From Pseudomonas sp. TH15 (lineage in GTDB: Bacteria; Pseudomonadota; Gammaproteobacteria; Pseudomonadales; Pseudomonadaceae), in the NCBI RefSeq assembly GCF_016651105.1, contig NZ_JAEKEL010000001.1:2904001-2968000 (forward strand): a stretch of 64,000 bases of DNA, read 5' to 3'. The notes below the pieces were generated by a model, which saw only the letters and a list, made by a program, of their open reading frames with translations, had not been told where the DNA came from and ran no database searches. Position 1 is the first letter of the stretch. Each line of letters starts with the position of its first letter. Below, piece by piece: positions 49,037 through 57,338 of the stretch. Made by a program: the position numbers and the translations under genes.

Positions 49037-50230
49037 ATGCCTCATCCAACCTCAAACCGATCGAGCCTGTGGTTTCTGGCGATCACTTTACTCAGTTTTC
49101 TCGCCGCCTCCACTGCGCCGACGCCGTTGTATCACCTGTATCAGGAACACCTTCATTTCTCGGCAGCGACCCTGACCCTGATTTTCGGCGTGTACGCTCT
49201 CAGCTTGCTGGCGGCGCTGTTGACCGTCGGCTCACTCTCGGATTTCCTCGGGCGTAAACCGGTGATTTTCACCGCGCTATTGCTGAACATGCTCGCGATG
49301 TTGCTGTTTATCAATGCCGACAGCGTCGCTTGGCTGATCAGTGCCCGGGTGCTTCAGGGCTTTGCGACCGGGATGGCCACGGCGGTTTTGAGTGCCGCGT
49401 TGCTGGATACCGACCGCCAGCAAGGTCCATTGGTCAACAGTGTTGCTCCGTTGCTGGGCATGGCGGCGGGGGCGATGGGCTGCGGTTTGTTGGCCGAATT
49501 TGCGCCGCTGCCGTTGCAACTGACTTTTTGGGTATTGTTCGGGCTGTTTGTGCTGCAAGCACTGTACGTCTGGCGCCTGCCGGAAAGTGTCAGTCGGCAG
49601 CCGGGTGCCTGGGCTTCGCTGCGCCCGACCTTGCATGTGCCAGTCCAGGCGCGGCGGGCCTTGTGGTCGGTGCTGCCGATCAACACCGCGGTGTGGGCGC
49701 TAGGCGGTTTCTTCGCTTCATTGGCGCCGTCATTGGTGCGGACAGCCACCGGCTCGACTTCAAACCTGATTGGCGGCGCGACGGTCGCAGCATTGACGCT
49801 CACCGGTGCGCTGATGATCTACACCTCGCGCAATCGGCCGGCGGTCAAGGTGTTACGCCTGGGCGCCAGTTTATTGCCGGCAGGTGTCGCGCTGATTCTG
49901 GTCGCTGTTCACATCGCCAGTCTGCCGCTGTTTTTCATCGGCACCCTCATCGCCGGCTGCGGTTTCGGTGCCGGTTTCCTCGGCGCGGTGCGCACCCTGG
50001 TGCCGTTGGCCTTGCCCCATGAGCGGGCCGGGTTGATGTCGGCGTTTTATGCGCTGAGTTACCTGGCTTTTTGCTTGCCGTCGTTGCTGGCCGGGAGTTT
50101 GACCCGCAGCTTTGGGCTGATCGCGACCACCGATGGTTATGGCGCAGTGCTGATCGTCCTGGCGGTGGGGGCATTGCTGGGCTTGGTGCGCCAGCGGTCT
50201 GTGAAAGTCTGTGGCGCCGATGTTCGCTGA
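49037..50230 (+). CDS. MFS transporter (drug/proton antiporter-like)
   Basis: A 397-residue carrier with about 12 membrane segments. The MFS motif A-like loop is GSLSDFLGRKPVIFTALLLN and ISARVLQGFATGMATAVLSA is typical of 12-TM drug exporters. The substrate is unknown. Divergent from the TetR gene, which probably represses it. The start at 49037 sits after GGAGTGTGCCC; a GTG or TTG upstream is less likely. Confidence 0.9.
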   Translation: MPHPTSNRSSLWFLAITLLSFLAASTAPTPLYHLYQEHLHFSAATLTLIFGVYALSLLAALLTVGSLSDFLGRKPVIFTALLLNMLAMLLFINADSVAWLISARVLQGFATGMATAVLSAALLDTDRQQGPLVNSVAPLLGMAAGAMGCGLLAEFAPLPLQLTFWVLFGLFVLQALYVWRLPESVSRQPGAWASLRPTLHVPVQARRALWSVLPINTAVWALGGFFASLAPSLVRTATGSTSNLIGGATVAALTLTGALMIYTSRNRPAVKVLRLGASLLPAGVALILVAVHIASLPLFFIGTLIAGCGFGAGFLGAVRTLVPLALPHERAGLMSAFYALSYLAFCLPSLLAGSLTRSFGLIATTDGYGAVLIVLAVGALLGLVRQRSVKVCGADVR

Positions 50231-50279
50231 CCGATAGCCTTGGCACCGCCATTCACTATTCATTTCGACGGACCGTACG

Positions 50280-50591
50280 ATGAAGATCATCCGCAGCAAA
50301 TCTTTCACCGCCGAGCGTGCGTGGGGCGCACTGGACATCGCCAACATGAACGGCATCACCACCCGTTTGCACTGGACCGACCAACCGTACAAGTGGCACG
50401 TCAACGATGGTCAGGAAGTGTTCGTCGTGCTCGATGGCCAAGTGCAGATGCACTATCGTGAAGAGGGCATCGAGCAGCAGGCCTTGCTCGACGTCGGCGA
50501 TATTTTTTATGCGTCGGTAGGCACCGAGCATGTGGCGCATCCGCTGGGTGCGGCGCGGATTCTGGTGATCGAGTCTGAAGGCAGCGTATAG
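50280..50591 (+). CDS. cupin domain-containing protein
   Basis: A single-domain cupin of 103 residues. The metal-binding pattern is KWHVNDGQEVFVVLDGQVQM and the second motif is VGTEHVAHPLG. Function is unknown; such proteins range from isomerases to regulators. It follows the MFS gene by 49 bp and may be in the same unit. Confidence 0.85.
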   Translation: MKIIRSKSFTAERAWGALDIANMNGITTRLHWTDQPYKWHVNDGQEVFVVLDGQVQMHYREEGIEQQALLDVGDIFYASVGTEHVAHPLGAARILVIESEGSV

Positions 50592-50696
50592 GCCTATATC
50601 TGCAAAACAGATAACAGTTAGAGATATTACCCGTTATATAGATATTCGATTCAGTTCTACCATGGGTTCCACCTCACCAGAGGACAGGAGTTCGCC

Positions 50697-51848
50697 ATGA
50701 CATGCCCCAACACTGCCAAACCCGGTTTCAAACCTTTCAGTCATCTACCACGCCCGCTGGAAGCGATTCGCCAGTTCACCCCGAACTGGTTCGCCGCCAC
50801 CATGGGTACCGGCGTGCTCGCTCTGGCGCTGGCGCAATTGCCGGTCGCGATTCCCGGTGTGCACGCGGTTGCCGAAGCCCTGTGGCTGTTCAACATCCTT
50901 CTGTTTGTATTGTTCACTGGGTTGTATGCCGCTCGCTGGGTGTTGTTCTTCGATGAAGCGCGGCGGATTTTCGGGCACTCCACGGTTTCGATGTTTTTCG
51001 GCACCATTCCCATGGGCCTGGCGACCATCATCAATGGTTTTCTGCTGTTCGGTTTGCCGCGTTGGGGCGATGGGGTGATTCAGATCGCCGAAGTGCTGTG
51101 GTGGCTGGATGTGGCGATGTCTCTGGCCTGCGGCGTGCTGATCCCGTACATGATGTTTACCCGCCAGGAACACAGCATCGACCAGATGACCGCTGTCTGG
51201 CTGTTGCCGGTAGTGGCCGCAGAAGTGGCGGCCGCCAGCGGTGGTCTGTTGGCGCCGCACTTGGTCGAAGCCCATTCACAACTGGTGGTGCTGGTTACCA
51301 GCTACGTGCTGTGGGCATTTTCCCTGCCGGTGGCGTTCAGCATTTTGACCATCCTGTTGCTGCGCATGGCGCTGCATAAATTGCCTCACGAGAACATGGC
51401 CGCATCGAGCTGGTTGGCGCTTGGGCCGATTGGTACCGGGGCGCTTGGCATGTTGCTGCTGGGCGCCGATGCGCCAGCGATCTTTGCCGCCAACGGTTTG
51501 CCAGGTATTGGTGAAATCGCCGCGGGGCTAGGGCTAGTGGCCGGGATCACGCTGTGGGGCTTCGGGCTCTGGTGGATGCTGATCGCGGTGCTGATCACCG
51601 TGCGTTACCTGCGCGCCGGCATCCCGTTCAACCTTGGCTGGTGGGGTTTTACCTTCCCGTTGGGTGTTTATTCCCTGGCCACGCTGAAGCTGGCCAGCAC
51701 TTTGAACCTGATGTTTTTCAGTGTGTTTGGCGGCGTATTGGTGGCGTTGTTGACCGTGATGTGGCTGATCGTCGGCAAGCGGACAGTGCAGGGCGCATGG
51801 CGCGGAGAGCTGTTTGTCTCGCCTTGTATTGCAGGATTAAAGAAATAA
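50697..51848 (+). CDS. TDT family transporter (TehA/SLAC1-like)
   Basis: An inner-membrane protein of 383 residues with about ten membrane segments. The N-terminal FTPNWFAATMGTGVLALAL is typical of the tellurite-resistance/dicarboxylate transporter family. Known members are anion channels (TehA, SLAC1), the sulfite exporter Ssu1 and malate carriers. The substrate is not inferable. An imperfect inverted repeat in the upstream 105 bp (ATATTACCCGTTATATAG region) may be an operator. Confidence 0.87.
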   Translation: MTCPNTAKPGFKPFSHLPRPLEAIRQFTPNWFAATMGTGVLALALAQLPVAIPGVHAVAEALWLFNILLFVLFTGLYAARWVLFFDEARRIFGHSTVSMFFGTIPMGLATIINGFLLFGLPRWGDGVIQIAEVLWWLDVAMSLACGVLIPYMMFTRQEHSIDQMTAVWLLPVVAAEVAAASGGLLAPHLVEAHSQLVVLVTSYVLWAFSLPVAFSILTILLLRMALHKLPHENMAASSWLALGPIGTGALGMLLLGADAPAIFAANGLPGIGEIAAGLGLVAGITLWGFGLWWMLIAVLITVRYLRAGIPFNLGWWGFTFPLGVYSLATLKLASTLNLMFFSVFGGVLVALLTVMWLIVGKRTVQGAWRGELFVSPCIAGLKK

Positions 51849-51945
51849 CCTGCAAAGATTAGGTAATGTGTGGCCTGGATCCACGTTCGATATTCCAATA
51901 ACAGTATCCAAGCCATTCTCAACGCCAATCAGGGACACACGGAAG

Positions 51946-53820
51946 ATGAGTCACCCCTCACAGTTCACCTTGCTTCGCACCCGGCGTTTTCTGCCGTTTT
52001 TCGTGACACAGTCCCTTGGGGCCTTCAACGACAACATCTTCAAACAGTCGCTGATCCTCGCCATTCTGTACAAATTGACCATCGACGGTGATCGTTCGAT
52101 CTGGGTCAACTTGTGCGCGCTGTTGTTCATCCTGCCGTTTTTCCTGTTCTCGGCACTGGCCGGGCAGTTTGGGGAAAAATTCGCCAAGGACGCGCTGATT
52201 CGTCTGATCAAGCTTGGCGAAATCGCCATCATGTCGGTGGGCGCGGTCGGTTTCCTGTTCGATCACCTGTCGCTGATGCTGGTGGCGTTGTTCGCCATGG
52301 GCACGCACTCGGCGCTGTTCGGGCCGGTTAAGTATTCGATCCTGCCCCAGGCCTTGCGTGAAGATGAGTTGGTCGGTGGCAACGGCCTGGTGGAAATGGG
52401 CACCTTTTTGGCGATTCTCGCCGGCACCATCGGTGCCGGGATCATGATGTCGTCCGGTCACTACGCGCCCCTCGTCTCCACGGCGATCATCGGTGTCGCG
52501 GTGCTCGGTTACCTGGCCAGTCGCAGCATTCCTCGCGCGGCGGCCGCTTCGCCGGAGATGCGCCTGAACTGGAATATTTTCACTCAGTCCTGGGCCACTT
52601 TGAAACTGGGCCTGGGGCAAACCCCGGCGGTGTCGCGCTCGATTGTCGGCAACTCGTGGTTCTGGTTTGTCGGGGCGATTTACCTGACGCAAATCCCGGC
52701 CTACGCCAAGGAATGGATGCACGGCGACGAGACCGTGGTGACGCTGATCCTGACCGTGTTCTCGGTCGGTATCGCCCTCGGTTCGATGCTTTGCGAGAAA
52801 CTCTCCGGGCGCAAAGTCGAGATTGGTCTGGTGCCGTTCGGCTCGTTTGGCCTGACGGTGTTTGGCTTGCTGCTGTGGTGGCATTCCGGCGGAATTCCGG
52901 ACAGCGTGACTGGCCATGGCTGGATCGAAGTGCTTGGTTTTGGCCACACCTGGCTGGTGTTGATCGACATCCTCGGGCTCGGGGTTTTCGGTGGTTTCTA
53001 CATCGTGCCGCTGTACGCGCTGATTCAGTCGCGCACCGCCGAGAACGAACGGGCGCGGGTAATTGCCGCCAACAACATTCTCAACGCACTGTTTATGGTG
53101 GTCTCGGCGATTGTCTCGATCGTGCTGCTGAGCGTGGTCAAGCTGTCGATCCCGGAGCTGTTCCTGGTGGTGTCAGTGCTGAACATCGGCGTCAACGCCT
53201 ACATCTTCAGCATCGTTCCCGAGTTCAGCATGCGCTTCATGATCTGGCTGCTCAGCCATTCCATGTACCGCGTGGAGCACCGCAACCTGGACCTGATTCC
53301 CGATGAAGGCGCGGCGCTGCTGGTGTGCAACCATGTGTCCTTCGTCGATGCCTTGCTGATTGGCGGTGCTGTGCGTCGGCCGATTCGCTTTGTGATGTAT
53401 TACAAAATCTACAACCTGCCGGTGCTGAACTTTATCTTCCGCACCGCTGGGACTATTCCTATCGCCGGACGGCAGGAAGACATTCAGATTTACGAAAAAG
53501 CCTTCAAGCGGATTGCCCAGTATCTGAAGGACGGTGAGTTGGTATGCATCTTCCCTGAAGGAAAACTGACCGCTGACGGTGAGATAAACGAGTTCAAGGG
53601 CGGGCTGACGCGGATTCTCGAAGAGACACCGGTGCCGGTGATTCCGCTGGCGTTGCAAGGGTTGTGGGGGAGTTTCTTCAGCCGCGATCCGGGCAAAGGC
53701 TTGTTTCACCGGTTGTGGTCGCGGGTGACGTTGGTGGCGGGGCCGGCGGTGGCCGTTGAAGTGGCGGAACCGGCCGCATTGCAGGCGTTGGTTGGGGAGT
53801 TGCGCGGGACTGTCAGGTAG
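51946..53820 (+). CDS. LplT-like MFS transporter fused to PlsC-type acyltransferase
   Basis: A 624-residue two-domain inner-membrane protein. The N-terminal MFS half (about 1-405) begins LRTRRFLPFFVTQSLGAFND, matching the lysophospholipid transporter LplT. The C-terminal half is a glycerolipid acyltransferase with NHVSFVDALL (about 456) and IFPEGKLTADGEI (about 548). It should flip lysophospholipids inward and reacylate them. The acyl-ACP synthetase part of E. coli Aas is absent, so acyl donors must come from elsewhere. GGAAG precedes the ATG at 51946. Confidence 0.9.
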   Translation: MSHPSQFTLLRTRRFLPFFVTQSLGAFNDNIFKQSLILAILYKLTIDGDRSIWVNLCALLFILPFFLFSALAGQFGEKFAKDALIRLIKLGEIAIMSVGAVGFLFDHLSLMLVALFAMGTHSALFGPVKYSILPQALREDELVGGNGLVEMGTFLAILAGTIGAGIMMSSGHYAPLVSTAIIGVAVLGYLASRSIPRAAAASPEMRLNWNIFTQSWATLKLGLGQTPAVSRSIVGNSWFWFVGAIYLTQIPAYAKEWMHGDETVVTLILTVFSVGIALGSMLCEKLSGRKVEIGLVPFGSFGLTVFGLLLWWHSGGIPDSVTGHGWIEVLGFGHTWLVLIDILGLGVFGGFYIVPLYALIQSRTAENERARVIAANNILNALFMVVSAIVSIVLLSVVKLSIPELFLVVSVLNIGVNAYIFSIVPEFSMRFMIWLLSHSMYRVEHRNLDLIPDEGAALLVCNHVSFVDALLIGGAVRRPIRFVMYYKIYNLPVLNFIFRTAGTIPIAGRQEDIQIYEKAFKRIAQYLKDGELVCIFPEGKLTADGEINEFKGGLTRILEETPVPVIPLALQGLWGSFFSRDPGKGLFHRLWSRVTLVAGPAVAVEVAEPAALQALVGELRGTVR

Positions 53821-53834
53821 TTAGTGACTGGGCG

Positions 53835-53938
53835 GGCCTCATCGCGAGCAAGCTCGCTCCCACAGGGAAATGTGTTGTGTCACAAATAGTAGGCACACCA
53901 TCCATCCACTGTGGGAGCGAGCTTGCTCGCGATAGCGG
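53835..53938. repeat. REPIN, GCGAGCTTGC type
   Basis: CATCGCGAGCAAGCTCGCTC and GAGCGAGCTTGCTCGCGATA arms with a ~50-bp spacer. It lies between convergent genes. Confidence 0.88.
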
Positions 53939-53946
53939 TCGAAAGA

Positions 53947-54261
53947 TCAGGCGCTGATCTTGAGTCCAACCAACCCGGCAATAATCAACGCCACACTGGC
54001 CAGCCTGAACAACGCCATGGATTCCCCAAACAGAATAATCCCGGCGATCACCGTACCCACGGCCCCCACGCCGGTCCAGATTGCGTAGGCCGTGCCCAGC
54101 GGCAATTCCTTCATGGCAAGGCCCAGTAAACCAAGGCTGATAGCCATGGCGGCGACGGTTAATGCAGTGGGGAGCGGGCGGCTAAAGCCGTCAGTGTATT
54201 TCAGGCCGACGGCCCAGCCGACTTCGAACAGGCCGGCGAAAAACAGAATGATCCAGGACAT
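53947..54261 (-). CDS. gdx: guanidinium exporter (Gdx/SugE, SMR family)
   Basis: A four-helix small multidrug resistance protein of 104 residues. The conserved Glu in helix 1 is in [16 protein letters not shown] (E13). The motif [18 protein letters not shown] marks the SugE/Gdx branch rather than EmrE. A guanidine-II riboswitch in its leader strongly supports guanidinium/proton antiport as the function. GGAGG lies 7 bases before the start. Confidence 0.93.
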   Translation of the reverse strand: MSWIILFFAGLFEVGWAVGLKYTDGFSRPLPTALTVAAMAISLGLLGLAMKELPLGTAYAIWTGVGAVGTVIAGIILFGESMALFRLASVALIIAGLVGLKISA

Positions 54262-54281
54262 GAGAGACCTCCATCGATTGA

Positions 54282-54332
54282 CGGGGTCGTCCCCAGATTA
54301 ATGACTCGATCGAGCCGCGAGGTCGTCCCCGC
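54282..54332 (-). promoter_or_regulatory. guanidine-II (mini-ykkC) riboswitch
   Basis: On the minus strand, GCGGGG-ACGA-CCTCGC (54332-54317) is followed, after a ~22-nt linker, by GGGG-ACGA-CCCC (54294-54282). Two tandem hairpins with ACGR tetraloops are the signature of mini-ykkC. The second stem ends about 10 bases before the Shine-Dalgarno sequence of gdx, so it should control translation. Confidence 0.92.
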
Positions 54333-54380
54333 GTTGCGCAATAGAGTGCCCAGCATTAACCCGGGGATCAAGTTTTACGC

Positions 54381-55346
54381 TTACTCAGTCGCTTGCCGAG
54401 CAGCCGCTTCCCGGTCTTCTTTCTCGCTCATCCTGCGGAAATAGGTCGAGAGCAGCGCCCCGGAAATATTGTGCCACACACTGAACAACGCGCTTGGCAC
54501 CGCGGCCAGTGGCGAGAAGTGCGCACTGGCCAGCGCGGCACCCAAGCCCGAGTTCTGCATGCCGACTTCCAGTGCCAGGGATTTGCGCTGGGGCAGCGGC
54601 AGCTTAAACAGGCGTCCGGTGAAATAACCCAGCAAGTAGCCGAAGCTGTTGTGCAGCATCACCACCGCCATGATCAGCAAGCCGGATTCGGCAATCTTCG
54701 CCTGACTGGCCGCGACCACCGCGGCGACGATGATCACGATGCTCACCACCGACACCAGCGGCAACACTTCCACCGCGTGGCGAACCTTGTTGCCGAGCAG
54801 CCGTTGCGCAACCACACCGAGCACGATAGGCAGCAGCACCACTTGCAGGATCGACCAGAACAACTCCATGAATGACACCGGCAACCATGCAGAAGCCAGC
54901 AGCCAGATCAGCGCCGGGGTCAGCAGCGGGGCGAGGAGGGTGGTAACGGCGGCGATGGCCACTGACAGCGCCAGGTCGCCGCGAGCCAGCCAGGTCATCA
55001 CGTTGGACGAAGTGCCGCTCGGGCAACAGCCAACCAGGATCACGCCGACGGCGATTTCCGGCGGCAGGTGAAACGCCTGGCAGAGCAACCACGCCATACC
55101 GGGCATGATCACGAAATGCGCAACCACGCCCAACGCCACGCGCCACGGATGGCGAGCGACTTCGGCGAAGTCTTCGAGTTTGAGGGTCAGGCCCATGCCG
55201 AACATCACCAGCCCCAGCAGTGGGACGATGGCGCCTTTCAGGCCAATGAACCACGTGGGTTGCAGGAACGCCAAAACGGCGAAAACCAGTACCCAGTAAG
55301 CGAAGGTGTTGCCGACAAAGCGGCTTAAAGCGGCGAGGGCGCGCAT
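54381..55346 (-). CDS. bile acid:sodium symporter family protein (BASS)
   Basis: A 321-residue inner-membrane protein with about ten membrane segments. The family motif LVGCCPSGTSSNVMTWLARGD is in the middle and LEVGMQNSGLGAALA near the end. Bacterial BASS members carry bile acids, pantoate or other organic anions with sodium; the substrate here is unknown. It is apparently monocistronic. Confidence 0.92.
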   Translation of the reverse strand: MRALAALSRFVGNTFAYWVLVFAVLAFLQPTWFIGLKGAIVPLLGLVMFGMGLTLKLEDFAEVARHPWRVALGVVAHFVIMPGMAWLLCQAFHLPPEIAVGVILVGCCPSGTSSNVMTWLARGDLALSVAIAAVTTLLAPLLTPALIWLLASAWLPVSFMELFWSILQVVLLPIVLGVVAQRLLGNKVRHAVEVLPLVSVVSIVIIVAAVVAASQAKIAESGLLIMAVVMLHNSFGYLLGYFTGRLFKLPLPQRKSLALEVGMQNSGLGAALASAHFSPLAAVPSALFSVWHNISGALLSTYFRRMSEKEDREAAARQATE

Positions 55347-55386
55347 GGCCTGATCCTTATTATGTAATTAGCACCACAAAACCAAC

Positions 55387-55476
55387 TGTGGGAGCGGGCT
55401 TGCTCGCGAAGACGGACTGACAGTCAACATTGATGTTGAATGTTATGACGCTTTCGCGAGCAAGCCCGCTCCCACA
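55387..55476. repeat. REPIN
   Basis: TGTGGGAGCGGGCTTGCTCG and CGAGCAAGCCCGCTCCCACA arms; the spacer has GTTGAATGTTATGAC, nearly the same as in the REPIN at 24724. Confidence 0.9.
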
Positions 55477-55508
55477 GTTGATCCGGTTTCCTCAGCGGGA
55501 ACCGGTTG

Positions 55509-56429
55509 TTAGATCCCTTGCGGAGTCTCTTCACCACCCAACGCTTCAACCAGTGCCGGCAGGAAGTCGCCGAAGGTCAGCATCATCAGGGTGAAGCTGG
55601 CGTCCAGTTGGCCCAGGGCCTCTTCGCCGCCGTCCTGTTCCGCCTGATCCTGCAGCAAGTCTTCGAACTTCAGGCGCTTGACGGTCATCTTGTCGTCGAG
55701 CATGAACGACAACTTGTCCTGCCAGGCCAACGACAGCTGAGTGACGACTTTGCCGGTGCTCAGGTGCAGCTGGATTTCGTCGCTGGTCAGGTCCTGACGC
55801 TTGCAACGCACGATGCCGCCGTCTTCGTGGGTGTCGCGCAGTTCGCACTCGTCCAGTACAAAGAAGTCGTCCGCAGCTTTCTGGGTTTTGACCCAGTCAG
55901 TCATGGTGGCGGTCGGGGCCATTTTCACGGTCAGCGGACGCACTGGCAGCGAGCCGATCACTTCACGCAGGGTCGACAGCAGGTCTTCGGCGCGTTTCGG
56001 GCTGGCCGAGTTCACCAGGATCAGGCCTTGTTTCGGCGCGATGGCGGCGAAGGTCGACGAACGACGTATAAAGGCACGAGGCAGGAACGCCAGGATGATT
56101 TCATCCTTGATCTGATCGCGTTCCTTCTTATAGACCTTGCGCATTTGCGTGGCTTCGATCTCTTCGACCTTTTCCTTCACCGCGTCACGCACGACGCTGC
56201 CCGGCAGAATGCGTTCTTCTTTACGGGCAGCGATCAGCAGGAAGTCGCCGCTGACGTGCGCCAGCGGAGCATCTTCGCCCTTGCCGAACGGCGCGACGAA
56301 ACCGTAGGTGGTCAACTCCTGGCTTGCACATGGACGCGCCAGTTTGGTCGCCAGTGCAGTTTCCAACGCCTCGGCATCAAAAGGCAGATCTTGGGTCAGG
56401 CGATAGATAAGCAGGTTTTTGAACCACAT
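55509..56429 (-). CDS. rdgC: recombination-associated protein RdgC
   Basis: A ring-shaped dimeric DNA-binding protein that limits RecA filament use. The 306 residues begin [18 protein letters not shown], the usual start, and include [12 protein letters not shown] and the C-terminal [20 protein letters not shown]. The start at 56429 is preferred over an upstream in-frame ATG eight codons away, because the RdgC N-terminus begins here. Confidence 0.96.
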   Translation of the reverse strand: MWFKNLLIYRLTQDLPFDAEALETALATKLARPCASQELTTYGFVAPFGKGEDAPLAHVSGDFLLIAARKEERILPGSVVRDAVKEKVEEIEATQMRKVYKKERDQIKDEIILAFLPRAFIRRSSTFAAIAPKQGLILVNSASPKRAEDLLSTLREVIGSLPVRPLTVKMAPTATMTDWVKTQKAADDFFVLDECELRDTHEDGGIVRCKRQDLTSDEIQLHLSTGKVVTQLSLAWQDKLSFMLDDKMTVKRLKFEDLLQDQAEQDGGEEALGQLDASFTLMMLTFGDFLPALVEALGGEETPQGI

Positions 56430-56539
56430 GAGGCGAGTCTCTCCTTTATACAAAGGGGGGCATTATTCTCTTCGCGGCGCCATAGGCCAACCCTTCTCTA
56501 AGCCTTTGGAAGGCCTGAGAAAATTATTTAAAAAAGTGC

Positions 56540-56568
56540 TTGCCAGAGGTTGGGTCGCTCCGTAGAAT
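56540..56568 (+). promoter_or_regulatory. sigma-70 promoter of the first tRNA pair
   Basis: TTGCCA (56540-56545), 17-bp spacer, TAGAAT (56563-56568), followed by the GC-rich discriminator GCGCGCC typical of stringently controlled RNA promoters. The tRNA starts 21 bases after the -10 box. Confidence 0.8.
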
Positions 56569-56588
56569 GCGCGCCACACCGAAGCGAA

Positions 56589-56664
56589 GGGTGATTAGCT
56601 CAGCTGGGAGAGCGTCTGCCTTACAAGCAGAATGTCGGCGGTTCGATCCCGTCATCACCCACCA
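56589..56664 (+). tRNA. tRNA-Val (anticodon TAC), copy 1
   Basis: 76 nt including encoded CCA. Acceptor GGGTGAT pairs with ATCACCC. Anticodon loop CTTACAA lies in the stem TCTGC/GCAGA. T-loop GTTCGATCC. The sequence is identical to copy 2. Confidence 0.97.
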
Positions 56665-56683
56665 TTCGTTTTTAGTGTTACGC

Positions 56684-56760
56684 GCAGCGGTAGTTCAGTC
56701 GGTTAGAATACCGGCCTGTCACGCCGGGGGTCGCGGGTTCGAGTCCCGTCCGCTGCGCCA
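56684..56760 (+). tRNA. tRNA-Asp (anticodon GTC), copy 1
   Basis: 77 nt including encoded CCA. Acceptor GCAGCGG pairs with CCGCTGC. Anticodon loop CTGTCAC reads GAC/GAU. D-arm TTCAGTCGGTTAGAA. Identical to copy 2. It lies 19 bases after tRNA-Val, so both come from one transcript. Confidence 0.97.
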
Positions 56761-56799
56761 TATTCGGTAACCTGGAATGCTGAACGCCAGGTCACCACG

Positions 56800-56827
56800 G
56801 AAAAGCCCGCTAACGCGGGTTTTTTTC
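56800..56827 (+). terminator. terminator after first tRNA pair
   Basis: AAAAGCCCGC-TAA-CGCGGGTTTTTTT hairpin with U run. Confidence 0.88.
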
Positions 56828-56914
56828 TGTCTGTTGTTCCTGCGGGATGTGTCATTTCACCGGTTTTCGGATTTATTTGAAAAAATATTCAATTAAATCA
56901 ACACGTTACGAAAA

Positions 56915-56930
56915 CTTGTGGCATAATGCG
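56915..56930 (+). promoter_or_regulatory. extended -10 promoter of the second tRNA pair
   Basis: TGG followed by CATAAT (56922-56927), an extended -10 form; the -35 region is weak (CAACAC at about 56899). GCGCCCC discriminator. The tRNA begins 21 bases after the -10 box, as in the first copy. Confidence 0.55.
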
Positions 56931-56948
56931 CCCCGTAACGAAGGTACT

Positions 56949-57024
56949 GGGTGATTAGCTCAGCTGGGAGAGCGTCTGCCTTACAAGCAGAATGTCGGCG
57001 GTTCGATCCCGTCATCACCCACCA
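56949..57024 (+). tRNA. tRNA-Val (anticodon TAC), copy 2
   Basis: Identical 76-nt gene exactly 360 bp after copy 1. Confidence 0.97.
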
Positions 57025-57042
57025 TTACTTTCAATGCTACGC

Positions 57043-57119
57043 GCAGCGGTAGTTCAGTCGGTTAGAATACCGGCCTGTCACGCCGGGGGTCGCGGGTTCG
57101 AGTCCCGTCCGCTGCGCCA
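57043..57119 (+). tRNA. tRNA-Asp (anticodon GTC), copy 2
   Basis: Identical 77-nt gene, 359 bp after copy 1. The flanking bases downstream (ATTCGGTAA, then GAACGCCAGGTCACCAC) are also repeated. Confidence 0.97.
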
Positions 57120-57159
57120 TATTCGGTAATCTGGAACGCTGAACGCCAGGTCACCACAC

Positions 57160-57188
57160 AGAAAGCCCGCTTAATGCGGGCTTTTTGC
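57160..57188 (+). terminator. terminator after second tRNA pair
   Basis: AAAGCCCGCTTAATGCGGGCTTTTT hairpin. Confidence 0.88.
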
Positions 57189-57220
57189 TGTCCGGGATTT
57201 ATGAATGTCGACGCGGGCTC

Positions 57221-57319
57221 TGTGGTGGTGGGATTTATCGCCGCTGGGTTGCGCAGCAGGCCCAGGTTTTTAAAGCCGGGGCTGCTGCGCAACCCAACGG
57301 GGATAAATCCCCTCGCCAC
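57221..57319. repeat. REP-like inverted pair, GGTGGGATTT variant
   Basis: Left GGTGGGATTTATCGCCGC and GGGTTGCGCAGCAGGCCC; right GGGGCTGCTGCGCAACCCAA then GGGGATAAATCCCCTCGCC. The arms pair almost fully. It is a diverged member of the GGCGAGGG class. Confidence 0.7.
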
Positions 57320-57338
57320 GGGTCATGTGTCTGTCTTT

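Noticed and set aside
29187..55476. CRISPR array suggested by recurrent ~20-bp palindromic units
   Set aside because: The repeats are scattered singly between genes and are inverted pairs, so they are REPINs; there are no regular spacers and no cas genes.
56589..57119. Integration site (attB) of a genomic island at the tRNA genes
   Set aside because: No integrase gene, no tRNA 3'-end fragment elsewhere in the window and no cargo; the repeat is a simple tandem duplication of the tRNA unit.
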